The notes below the pieces were generated by a model that worked only from the letters and a program-made list of their open reading frames with translations, made no database searches and had not been told where the DNA came from. From contig LGET01000061.1 in assembly GCA_001507935.1 (NCBI GenBank), positions 1 through 8,570 of the forward strand: DNA of 8,570 nt, written 5' to 3'. Of this stretch, positions 1-6,464 are shown piece after piece. The position numbers and the translations under genes are program-made. This stretch comes from Thermococcales archaeon 44_46. GTDB taxonomy: Archaea > Methanobacteriota_B > Thermococci > Thermococcales > Thermococcaceae. Position 1 is the stretch's first letter; each line of letters starts with the position of its first letter.

Positions 1-82
1 GTAGAGGCGAACATTGGTTGTGAAGATGAGTAGGAGAATGGAAACTCTCATGGGAGAGGTTGATTTACTGGGGGAAATTTAA

Positions 83-1099
83 ATGGATATAAAAGAAAAA
101 CTGAAAAAATTGGTAAGCAGAAGAGAAGTCCTTGCAGTTTCGCTTGTTCTCTTCTTATTTTTCGGATTTTATTCGATAAAGCTAATGGGGGCCAGCTCTG
201 TTATAACAACCCAGCAGACACTTGGCAAATACACTCAAGAGGGAGAGCTAATTCATGTGGCTTTGTTAAAGAACAACACACTCTACGGAGAAAGGCTCAG
301 CAGGGAAGAATACCCCATTCCCTTAGTAGAGAGCTTTGTATTGACATATGAGTATCGCTTTGCTCCAGCCACTTCAATAAGGGGGACTTACAACACTCAG
401 GGAATAGTGCAATATACAGTGAACAGAGGTAGTGAAGTAGTAGTTCTGTGGGAGGAAAAGCTCTTTGAAAAGTCTGGGGAGCTGAAGGATGGTAAATTTG
501 CTGTACAGTACGAGCTTAATCTGACCAAACTCGAAAACAGGACAAATGAGATAATGGAGCAGCTCGGCTTGAAGAGGTTAAACCGAAACATAATGTTTGT
601 TACTAGGGTTAATGTTGAAGGGAATGTTTACGGAAGAGAAATAACTGAAAGCTTTGAGCACAGTTCATCTTTAGTTAAGGACTCAAGTGCTGGCCTTTAC
701 TACTTCACCAACGAAAAAGAAAGCACGCAGAAAACGGTGGTAGAAAAAGGCGCGAAGAGAACAGTAGTAACAATTGTCGGCTTGCCTTTCTACGCAGATA
801 CTGCAAAGAAAGTGGCTCCGATACTGGCTCTGCTGTTCTTAACTCCCGTATTGGGTGGGGTTTACACGATAAGAGCGCAGAGACCCAACAACGAATTTAA
901 AGACCTATCCCCATACATAACGGAGGGAGCCCCAATTCATGTGGAGAAAAGGGTAATTCTGGCCACAAAAGAAGACTTGAAGAAAACCTTTGACCTCTTG
1001 GACAAACCGATCCTTCATTACAAGGATGGCGAAGAGGACGTTTATACGATAATTGACGGCAACATAGCTTACGAGTATAGAAAAAGAGAAAACAACTGA
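83..1099 (+). CDS. DUF5305-like two-TM membrane protein, 338 aa
   Basis: The protein has a hydrophobic helix at about residues 16-36, a long polar and probably extracytoplasmic beta-rich domain (about 40-235), a second helix at about 242-262, and a cytoplasmic tail of about 75 residues ending in a Tyr-rich segment (DVYTIIDGNIAYEY). This architecture, and the tail pattern YITEG...DLxKxxDxLxKPIxH, match what I recall of the archaeal DUF5305 family. Its function is unknown; family members often lie near archaeal signal peptidase genes. Possible N-glycosylation sequons (NNT, NLT, NRT) occur in the external domain. The ATG follows a G-rich stretch (GGGGGA, 70-74) that may act as a weak ribosome binding site, and an in-frame TAA immediately before it excludes an earlier start in that frame. 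Only the family call is inference; the membrane layout is visible in the sequence. Confidence 0.8.
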   Translation: MDIKEKLKKLVSRREVLAVSLVLFLFFGFYSIKLMGASSVITTQQTLGKYTQEGELIHVALLKNNTLYGERLSREEYPIPLVESFVLTYEYRFAPATSIRGTYNTQGIVQYTVNRGSEVVVLWEEKLFEKSGELKDGKFAVQYELNLTKLENRTNEIMEQLGLKRLNRNIMFVTRVNVEGNVYGREITESFEHSSSLVKDSSAGLYYFTNEKESTQKTVVEKGAKRTVVTIVGLPFYADTAKKVAPILALLFLTPVLGGVYTIRAQRPNNEFKDLSPYITEGAPIHVEKRVILATKEDLKKTFDLLDKPILHYKDGEEDVYTIIDGNIAYEYRKRENN

Positions 1100-1129
1100 T
1101 TTTCCTCTTCTTTTTTAAAATTTAAAAAA
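1100..1129. terminator. Bidirectional T-tract terminator between convergent genes
   Basis: The short gap between two converging stop codons is almost pure A/T. Plus-strand T-runs (1100-1116) suit the upstream membrane gene, and the A6 at 1124-1129 gives a T6 on the minus strand for the opposing gene. Archaeal RNA polymerase terminates intrinsically at such T-tracts without a hairpin. The T-rich stretches are visible; the function is inferred. Confidence 0.55.
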
Positions 1130-1504
1130 TCAAAAGAGAGCAGCACCTATACCCAAGATTAATGCAAAAACAAACACCACTAGTATCTCTACAATAATTG
1201 TCATTAGCCATGCTATTGTTGCTTTTATCCAGTCTGTATTGAAGACCGTTTTTATGACCCAGATGTACGCTATGATTCCTAAAATCCACCCTATAACCGG
1301 TATCCAGCCTATAAGCAGAGCCAGGATTCCACCGCCAACAACCGCTATCATGGACTTTCCAAGGGTTGCGTCCTCTATTCCAGCAAACTTTGCCCCAATC
1401 ATAAGGAATAACCCTGCAATTATTAGGGCTAGTAAGATTATCAGCACTGCTGCGAATCCCATAGCAGCAATAGCCCCAGGAACAAATGGCGGTCCCATCG
1501 GCAT
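1130..1504 (-). CDS. Small four-helix hydrophobic membrane protein, 124 aa
   Basis: An almost wholly hydrophobic protein with four predicted membrane helices, at about residues 9-35, 47-62, 64-80 and 92-120 from the chosen start. The inner pair forms a Gly/Ile/Pro-rich hairpin (GGGILALLIGWIPVIGWILG). I do not recognise a named family; similar small hydrophobic proteins are common in Thermococcales. A GTG start lies nine bases upstream at 1513, but the ATG at 1504 is preferred because GAGGTGAT sits four bases before it and would itself include that GTG. The gene has its own promoter, divergent from the DUF63 gene. Function unknown. Confidence 0.75.
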   Translation of the reverse strand: MPMGPPFVPGAIAAMGFAAVLIILLALIIAGLFLMIGAKFAGIEDATLGKSMIAVVGGGILALLIGWIPVIGWILGIIAYIWVIKTVFNTDWIKATIAWLMTIIVEILVVFVFALILGIGAALF

Positions 1505-1532
1505 TGCAATCACCTCAGAAATTATTGACCTT

Positions 1533-1552
1533 CAATTTTTATTAAACTTTCC
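1533..1552 (-). promoter_or_regulatory. Promoter (BRE/TATA) of the small membrane protein gene
   Basis: On the minus strand GGAAAGTTTAATAAAAATTG combines a purine-rich BRE with a TTTAATAA TATA-like box. It is about 35-40 bases before the ATG, which predicts a transcript start about 15 bases upstream of the start codon. Assigned from position and archaeal promoter consensus only. Confidence 0.45.
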
Positions 1553-1563
1553 ATTTTTGAAGG

Positions 1564-1580
1564 AGAAAAAGCTTTAAAGA
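1564..1580 (+). promoter_or_regulatory. Promoter (BRE/TATA) of the DUF63 gene
   Basis: GAGAAAAAGCTTTAAAG has an A-rich BRE followed by a CTTTAAAG TATA-like box about 30 bases before the ATG at 1610. This gives a very short leader that carries AGGGATG (1598-1604) as its ribosome binding site. The box is back to back with the minus-strand promoter at 1533-1552. Confidence 0.45.
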
Positions 1581-1609
1581 AGCAGAGGAAAGCTTTCTAG
1601 GGATGCAAA

Positions 1610-2398
1610 ATGGAATCAGTCGAGAGGTTCATATGGGAGTACTTCATAAGACCCATGTACACGAGAGAGGGCTACAATCCATATAACACCCTTGTCTATG
1701 CAATCATTCTGGGATTGGCGATTATCTACACGTACAGATGGATAATAAAGCCCCTCAAGATAAAGGTTGATGAGAAGCTTTTTTATGCGGTTACCCCGAT
1801 GGTTGTGTTTGGAGCAACCGTTAGAGCCCTTGTCGATGGAGGAGTTCTAAAACCTCACCCCCTTATTTTGACTCCGGGAATATTTTTCACAGCGTTCTTA
1901 TTGATTTTGCCCGCTATATTTGCAGACTCAAGGCTAAGAACTTATCCTAAGATAACGGTAGCATGGGGAACTATCTTAGCCCTGTACGCGAACTACCTGC
2001 TGGTAAAAAACGTCAAAAGCTGGGAACCTTATGAGCTAACACTTTTTTACACCGTAATCTTTCTCCTTCCGATTTTGGCTTATTACAAATTTAGACCCTT
2101 TGAAAAGCTCTATCTCTTTCCAGTCTTTGCCCACATCTTCGACATAGGATCCACAGTTGTGGCTATCCACTACTACGGCTACCGGGAAGTCCACTGGATT
2201 GAGAACATTCTTGTTCAAAAGTTCGGAGCTTTTGTATATTATCCATGGATATTGTTCATCCTTGGAGTGGTCTACTATGGGCTGAAATACCTCGTGCCCG
2301 ACGAAGAGGAGAGGAAGTTTTGGTATCTGGCAGTGTATATACTCGGGTTGGGGCCGGCAATAAGGGATCCAGCCCAGATGATTTTACAAATTGGTTAG
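1610..2398 (+). CDS. DUF63 family multi-pass membrane protein, 262 aa
   Basis: An archaeal membrane protein with about seven to eight hydrophobic helices and the layout I associate with DUF63: an N-terminal amphipathic segment (MESVERFIWEYFIRPM), then conserved-looking polar residues within or beside the helices. Examples are R72/D76 in ATVRALVDGG, H175/D178 in AHIFDIGSTV, and R252/D253 in GPAIRDPAQM. Buried Arg/Asp/His clusters suggest a transport or catalytic pocket, but no function is known to me for the family. Length is typical. The ATG at 1610 has a short leader and a GGGATG ribosome site. The stop lies only eight bases from the stop of the converging ABC ATPase gene, so the two genes nearly touch tail to tail and no functional link is implied. 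Confidence 0.85.
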   Translation: MESVERFIWEYFIRPMYTREGYNPYNTLVYAIILGLAIIYTYRWIIKPLKIKVDEKLFYAVTPMVVFGATVRALVDGGVLKPHPLILTPGIFFTAFLLILPAIFADSRLRTYPKITVAWGTILALYANYLLVKNVKSWEPYELTLFYTVIFLLPILAYYKFRPFEKLYLFPVFAHIFDIGSTVVAIHYYGYREVHWIENILVQKFGAFVYYPWILFILGVVYYGLKYLVPDEEERKFWYLAVYILGLGPAIRDPAQMILQIG

Positions 2399-2405
2399 TC
2401 TTTTC

Positions 2406-3434
2406 TTAGCTTTTCTCCTCAACTTTTGAGTTAACACAGGAATCAAATGAGCATATATGGGTAAATACGTCTTCGAGGGTTACTGTCTCGTTTTGAATAT
2501 CAACGACATTATAATTTGTTAGAACAGAGAAAATGTCCTTCAGATTATTTCGTTTAATGTAGAGTTCCAAGTAAGTTAAACCGTTTTGGATATAAACGTT
2601 AATCCTTTCTGCGATTCCGTCAAAATCCTTAGTTTTAACATCTCCCTTAACTTTAATTAGAAGTTTTCTCTCTGCTTTTAAAGCTTGGAATTTTTCGATA
2701 AGTTCTTTTGGTTTGCCTTCGGCGATTTTCCGCTTATTGAAAAAGAGAACCCTATCACATAGAGCTTCAGCCTCGTTCAAGTTGTGTGTTGTTAGTATTA
2801 TTGTTGTCCCAAATTCCTTAGAGAGTTCTAAAATAACATCCCATATTTCCCTCTTAGTGAACACATCCAAATAAACCGTTGGCTCATCTAAAATGAGAAC
2901 TTCAGGCTGAATTATCAAAGATAAGGCTAGGTAAACCTTTTGTCTCATCCCTGCAGAGAGTTTTTGATACCACTCGTTTTTCTTATCTTTGAGATTTAAA
3001 AGTTCCAAAGCATAGTTAATCCTCTTTTCAGCTTCAACTTTGGGAATTCCCCAGAGTTCTGCAATAAATTTCAAGTTCTTCTCCACGCTTACACGCCATT
3101 GAAAGAGCCCGAATAAATCCCTATCTCCTCCAAAAATCGTGAAAATTTTGCCCTTGATTTTATCATGCTCCTTTACCGAATCGTACCCGTTAATATAAAG
3201 ATTCCCCCTCGTGGGGATTACGAGGGCATTGGCAATCTTACAAAAAGTTGTCTTTCCAGCACCATTAGGGCCCAAAAGGCCAAAAATCTCACCCTCTCTA
3301 CCTTTGAAATTTAAATCAATCAAAGCTGGGATTTTTTCTCTAGGCTTTCCAAGAAAGTCTCTCAAACTCTTCAGGTCAAAGAGTGATTTTATTGGGGGTG
3401 GATAATATTTAGTTAAGTTGACGGACTCAATCAT
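2406..3434 (-). CDS. ABC transporter ATP-binding protein, ABC-2/DRA exporter type, 342 aa
   Basis: The nucleotide-binding subunit of an ABC exporter. Walker A is GPNGAGKT (55-62), the signature is LSAGM (159-163), Walker B is VLILDEP (179-185), the D-loop is YLD and the H-loop is TTHN (His217). The usual Q-loop glutamine is replaced in IFGGDRDLFG (99-109), a variant known in NatA/DRA-like ATPases. The roughly 100-residue tail after the ATPase core is a beta-rich regulatory extension typical of this class. No permease gene is adjacent. The best partner is the ABC-2 permease at 7598-8413, because both genes carry the same promoter sequence. The gene diverges from the peptide/radical SAM operon, which suggests, but does not prove, export of the modified peptide. 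ATG 3434 follows AGGGAG at a four-base gap. Confidence 0.93.
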   Translation of the reverse strand: MIESVNLTKYYPPPIKSLFDLKSLRDFLGKPREKIPALIDLNFKGREGEIFGLLGPNGAGKTTFCKIANALVIPTRGNLYINGYDSVKEHDKIKGKIFTIFGGDRDLFGLFQWRVSVEKNLKFIAELWGIPKVEAEKRINYALELLNLKDKKNEWYQKLSAGMRQKVYLALSLIIQPEVLILDEPTVYLDVFTKREIWDVILELSKEFGTTIILTTHNLNEAEALCDRVLFFNKRKIAEGKPKELIEKFQALKAERKLLIKVKGDVKTKDFDGIAERINVYIQNGLTYLELYIKRNNLKDIFSVLTNYNVVDIQNETVTLEDVFTHICSFDSCVNSKVEEKS

Positions 3435-3460
3435 TTTGCTCCCTTAATTCCTTTGATGAA

Positions 3461-3498
3461 ATTACTTATAAGCATTGCTCTTTTTTTTCTTTGTAGAT
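3461..3498 (-). promoter_or_regulatory. Promoter of the ABC ATPase gene, duplicated upstream of the permease gene
   Basis: Read on the minus strand this is ATCTACAAAGAAAAAAAA, then GAGCAATGC, then TTATAAGTAAT: an A-rich upstream/BRE block followed by a TATA box about 30-40 bases before the ATPase ATG. Nearly the same sequence occurs at 8445-8480 ahead of the permease gene. The 18 bases TTTTTTTTCTTTGTAGAT (plus strand) are identical and the TATA part differs only in its middle. Conservation stops sharply at the outer GTAGAT edge. Confidence 0.75.
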
Positions 3499-3499
3499 A

Positions 3500-3573
3500 G
3501 TTTCATAATATTTATAAAAAAGTTTCACGAGTTTATAAATCGGTTACAGTAAAACTTATTTATTGTTTCACTG
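3500..3573 (+). promoter_or_regulatory. Operator/promoter array of the peptide operon
   Basis: This stretch holds repeated half-sites: GTTTCA at 3500-3505, GTTTCAC at 3522-3528, the reverse-oriented CAGTAAAAC at 3547-3555, and GTTTCACTG at 3565-3573. The last two form a 9-bp inverted repeat (8 of 9 paired) around TTATTTATT. The forward copies start 22 and 43 bases apart, close to two and four helical turns. Three TATA-like boxes are present (TTTATAAA 3511-3518, TTTATAAAT 3532-3540, TTATTTAT 3556-3563). The last has an A-rich BRE, lies inside the palindrome, and would start transcripts near 3585, about 20 bases before the ATG. A repressor bound here would block it. The repeats are seen; the regulatory role is inferred. 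Confidence 0.5.
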
Positions 3574-3607
3574 GAAAATATAATACAAAACTTAGGGAGG
3601 TGATACC

Positions 3608-3751
3608 ATGGATGTAAAGGTTGAAGAAACGTTCAAGGTAGGAGACTTTGAGTTGTTAAAACTCGGAGGCGATATAATCATAGAGCGCGGTAGATGTGGA
3701 AAGAAACCCTGTGGACACACAATATTCGCTTTTGAGGAACAGAATGAGTGA
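3608..3751 (+). CDS. Candidate RiPP precursor peptide, 47 aa, with CxxxxCGH core
   Basis: A small gene with an excellent ribosome site (GGGAGGTGAT, three bases before ATG). The product has an acidic/hydrophobic N-terminal half (MDVKVEETFKVGDFELL), a GG pair at 20-21, the strand-like IIIE at 23-26, and a cationic Cys-containing segment RCGKKPCGHT (29-38) followed by IFAFEEQNE. The two cysteines are C30 and C35. There is no signal peptide or helix-turn-helix. Size, position six bases before a radical SAM/SPASM gene with a PqqD-like domain, and the leader/core-like division all match precursors of radical-SAM-modified peptides. A thioether, cyclophane or similar crosslink in the 28-40 region is the likely change, but its chemistry cannot be read from the sequence. 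Thr38 is the only hydroxyl residue after residue 8. The Gly-Gly might mark a cleavage site; that is speculation. Confidence 0.8.
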   Translation: MDVKVEETFKVGDFELLKLGGDIIIERGRCGKKPCGHTIFAFEEQNE

Positions 3752-3757
3752 GGGGAC

Positions 3758-4957
3758 ATGAAGAACTTTCTATCTTTTTATCCCTATTTTCCAACTCATA
3801 TCTTAGTTTCCGATGCTTATTTGACTGATATTATAACAGGAGAGAGAATACTCCTTCAAAACAACAAGACACGCAATCTCGTACGTTCAATCAATGGATC
3901 AACACCTACAAAGGAAATTATCAAATCCTTTGGAGAAAACGCTATGGATGTTTTGAAGTTTTTATACAACAGTGGATATCTGCAGTTTTCCCGAGAACCT
4001 AGAATAGATAATAAGCCCCACGAATACCACTTACACACTGTTGATATTGAGATAACAAAAAATTGCAATCTTAGCTGTTTATATTGCTTTAACGATTCTG
4101 GGCATTCTGAATATAAAGAAATGACCGTCGATGAATGGATAGAAGGCCTCCGCTTGTTGAAATCCCATGGAGTGAGTGTGATATCATTTACTGGAGGTGA
4201 CCCTTTTGTTAAAAAAGGCTTTGATGAGATACTTAAGTACGCTGTTAAAAATTTCCAAGTTCACATTTCCACCAATGGAATATTTCTTGAGCATTATTTG
4301 TCCAAACCTGATAAATATCGGGATATAATAGAGACACTAAAAAAGTTATGGTATATTTCAATCTCTCTTGATTCAATGAATCCTTCCATACATGATGCAT
4401 TTAGAGGACATGGAACCCATTCTAGAGTACTTCGTGCTATAATTTTGGCTAGAGCATACAACATACCGGTTGAAATTGGAATAGTTGACCACGCTCTCAA
4501 CCATGGTGAAAAGAATATAGTTGATTTTGCAAAGAAGATTGGAGCATCAGTTAGCTATACTGGATTGGAAATACGGGGGCGTGCTAGGAGATATAATCTC
4601 GAGTTTTTAATTCCTGAAGACTACCAACTCTTCCGTACAAAAGAATATGATGAAACAGCGTTTGAACTGACGTGTCCCGTGTTATATGGTGAGATGGCAA
4701 TACAACCAGACGGATACTTTAAACCTTGTTTAAATCCACCAAAACTTTTTGAAAGAGTCTCGCCGGTATTTATAAAAGGATTTCACATTTTTGATCTAAA
4801 ACATAAAAAACCATCAGAAATACCCTTCTTAGGACTTATTAAAGAAGCTAAATACGTTAACTGTCCTAACCCCAAATGCCCTCACATGCATGAGGTATGT
4901 GGTGTGTGCTTGGTGTTAAGATATTGGTATCAAAAGAAGGAATACTGCGTTAGGTGA
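3758..4957 (+). CDS. Radical SAM/SPASM peptide maturase with N-terminal PqqD-like recognition domain, 399 aa
   Basis: Residues 1-78 resemble a PqqD-type RiPP recognition element: beta strands, then the pattern RNLVRSINGS...TKEIIKSFG...VLKFLYNSGYLQF. The radical SAM core follows, with CNLSCLYC (C103, C107, C110) as the CxxxCxxC ligands of the SAM-cleaving [4Fe-4S] cluster and TGGDPF (145-150) as the SAM-binding GGE-like motif. The C-terminus is a SPASM domain holding seven cysteines (306, 324, 369, 374, 381, 384, 397), with the typical GxxxxC at 319-324, enough for two auxiliary clusters. The spacing of the later cysteines (x4, x6, x2) departs from the common CX2CX5CX3C pattern. Such enzymes install radical crosslinks on small peptides, here presumably the 47-residue product encoded six bases upstream. 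The gene is markedly A/T-rich compared with the next one. ATG 3758 follows GAGGGG. A role in protein activation rather than natural-product synthesis cannot be excluded. Confidence 0.92.
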   Translation: MKNFLSFYPYFPTHILVSDAYLTDIITGERILLQNNKTRNLVRSINGSTPTKEIIKSFGENAMDVLKFLYNSGYLQFSREPRIDNKPHEYHLHTVDIEITKNCNLSCLYCFNDSGHSEYKEMTVDEWIEGLRLLKSHGVSVISFTGGDPFVKKGFDEILKYAVKNFQVHISTNGIFLEHYLSKPDKYRDIIETLKKLWYISISLDSMNPSIHDAFRGHGTHSRVLRAIILARAYNIPVEIGIVDHALNHGEKNIVDFAKKIGASVSYTGLEIRGRARRYNLEFLIPEDYQLFRTKEYDETAFELTCPVLYGEMAIQPDGYFKPCLNPPKLFERVSPVFIKGFHIFDLKHKKPSEIPFLGLIKEAKYVNCPNPKCPHMHEVCGVCLVLRYWYQKKEYCVR

Positions 4958-6462
4958 CAGGAGGTATGTTTGTTCGTTCACTTTCCGCTGGGGGTAGTAT
5001 CAAGGAAATCGGTGGGAAGGCGTATCGCCTGTCCATTCTCACTAGGTACTTCAACGTCCCTACGGGCTTTGTGGTTACGACAAAAGCCTACGAGCTTTGG
5101 AAAAAGGAGAGAAAGCTTCCTTCAGAAGTGGTGGATGAAGTTGAGCGGTACTTCCGCTCTCCATACCTCCTTGAAGGGGAATTTCCAGTTATCGTCAGGA
5201 GCTCCGCAACGGTTGAAGACAGCCCGAAGGCAAGCTTTGCAGGAGTCTTTGAGAGTGTCACGGGAGTGAACTCATTTGATGCTCTCATAGAAGGAATAGA
5301 AAGAGTATTTGAAAGCGCTACTTCTGAGAGGGTCAGGGTGTACACGGAGCGGATGGGCATTACCGGGGACGTGAAGATTGCCGCAATAGTCCAGAGGGAG
5401 ATAACTCCCGAGCTCTCTGGAATACTCTTCACTCGCTCCCCACTCAGGCCAGATAAGGCCCTCGTGGAGTTCGTAAGGGAAAAGGGTGCGGGGCTCGTAG
5501 GTGGAAGAAAAAGTGCGGAGCGCGTCATGCTGCCGAGGAATCCCAATGAAGTCCAAGACGAGCTTATGAAGGAGCTTCTCACCATAGGACTTGAGGTTGA
5601 GTCCCTCTTTGGAAAACCCCAGGACATCGAATGGGTCTACGATGGAACCCTGTGGATACTTCAATCGAGGGACATAACGGCGCTAAAGGTTAGTAAAGAA
5701 GAAAATCTCCTCATTGAAAACTGGTATCCATTGAGGGGAACCCCCGCAAGTCCCGGAATAGCTAAAGGGAGGGCACGATTTGTGCTCGACGATCAACCTC
5801 CGGAAGAAGCCGAACGACTGTTCCATAGGGGAGACATTCTTGTGACGTATGTCCTCCACGCCGAGCACTATAACCTCTTCACGAAGGCTTCTGGAATAGT
5901 CACGAAGGTAGACAGTATTCTCTCTCACCCCGCGATAATAGCCAGAGAGCTCGGAATCCCATGTGTTGTGGGCGTTGACGTAGAGGTAATACGAGAGAGC
6001 GACGAGATCATAGTTGATGGAAGCAATGGGATAGTCTACGTGAGAAACCCGCGGAAAATTCTGAGGAACGTTGAGCTGTGGAGGTGCAATTATGAAGAGG
6101 ATGAAGTCGTAAAGAGGCTCCGGAGTGAGTACATGAGGGCACTGGAAGAACTTTCGCCGGAAGACTTGGAAAAGGTTATCCTAAAGGCCTTCTCGCTCAT
6201 CAGGAAGTTTTATCCCTCTAACCAAGATAAGGCATTCAACATCTACTACTTCATAAACGAGCTCATGGAGGAAGTGACTCCAAAGGTGCTCGCGGAGCGC
6301 TTTAACATTGTGGATATATTTTCCCACGCTGACAGGGGTGAGCGGCCACGGAACAAAGAAGAGGAGAGGTTATTCAAGATTTACCGGCTTCTCAAGGCTT
6401 TCATAAACTATACTGACGAACGGGTTAGGGATATTCCCGGAATGCTCTTCAGAATTCAATGA
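4954..6462 (+). CDS. PEP-synthase/rifampin-phosphotransferase-like protein: ATP-grasp plus phosphohistidine domain, 502 aa
   Basis: Residues about 15-245 match the PPDK/PEP-synthase nucleotide-binding domain: GGKAYRL (Lys22), VRSSATVEDS (Arg82), a SFAGVFES loop, QREITPELSGILFT, and closing DIEWVYDGTLWILQSR (224-239). Residues about 258-365 are the swivelling phosphohistidine domain with LSHPAIIARELGIPCVVG; His325 is the predicted phospho-carrier. The usual Thr before Ser-His is Leu. The PEP/pyruvate TIM barrel is absent, and so is the large substrate domain that rifampin phosphotransferases insert between these two parts. Instead a charged helical tail (about 370-502) follows, possibly the acceptor-binding domain. 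By family chemistry it should split ATP to AMP, Pi and a phosphoryl group passed through His325. The operon suggests the modified peptide as acceptor, which is inference. GTG 4954 overlaps the previous stop as GTGA, which implies translational coupling. ATG 4966 is possible but has GGAGGT directly against it. Confidence 0.88.
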   Translation: MTGGMFVRSLSAGGSIKEIGGKAYRLSILTRYFNVPTGFVVTTKAYELWKKERKLPSEVVDEVERYFRSPYLLEGEFPVIVRSSATVEDSPKASFAGVFESVTGVNSFDALIEGIERVFESATSERVRVYTERMGITGDVKIAAIVQREITPELSGILFTRSPLRPDKALVEFVREKGAGLVGGRKSAERVMLPRNPNEVQDELMKELLTIGLEVESLFGKPQDIEWVYDGTLWILQSRDITALKVSKEENLLIENWYPLRGTPASPGIAKGRARFVLDDQPPEEAERLFHRGDILVTYVLHAEHYNLFTKASGIVTKVDSILSHPAIIARELGIPCVVGVDVEVIRESDEIIVDGSNGIVYVRNPRKILRNVELWRCNYEEDEVVKRLRSEYMRALEELSPEDLEKVILKAFSLIRKFYPSNQDKAFNIYYFINELMEEVTPKVLAERFNIVDIFSHADRGERPRNKEEERLFKIYRLLKAFINYTDERVRDIPGMLFRIQ

Positions 6463-6464
6463 TA

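Noticed and set aside
1..82. Possible end of an upstream plus-strand gene or a small peptide gene before the DUF5305-like gene
   Set aside because: Frame 1 is open only to the TAG at 31-33, and the third frame to the TGA at 19-21. A further short frame (from ATG 26 or GTG 20 to TAA 80-82) abuts the next ATG but has no ribosome site and no recognisable product. None can be chosen with confidence.
1239..1577. Plus-strand 112-codon frame over the small membrane protein
   Set aside because: The minus-strand frame has coherent membrane helices, a strong ribosome site and a promoter; this one is its shadow.
3461..3573. CRISPR-like array in the repeated GTTTCA region
   Set aside because: The repeats are only 6-9 bases with unequal spacing and mixed orientation, which fits operator half-sites rather than CRISPR repeats and spacers.
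5088..5664. Long minus-strand open frames (179 and 130 codons) inside the phosphotransferase gene
   Set aside because: They are antisense to well-conserved ATP-grasp motifs, rich in Ser/Leu as expected of shadow frames, and lack promoters or known domains.
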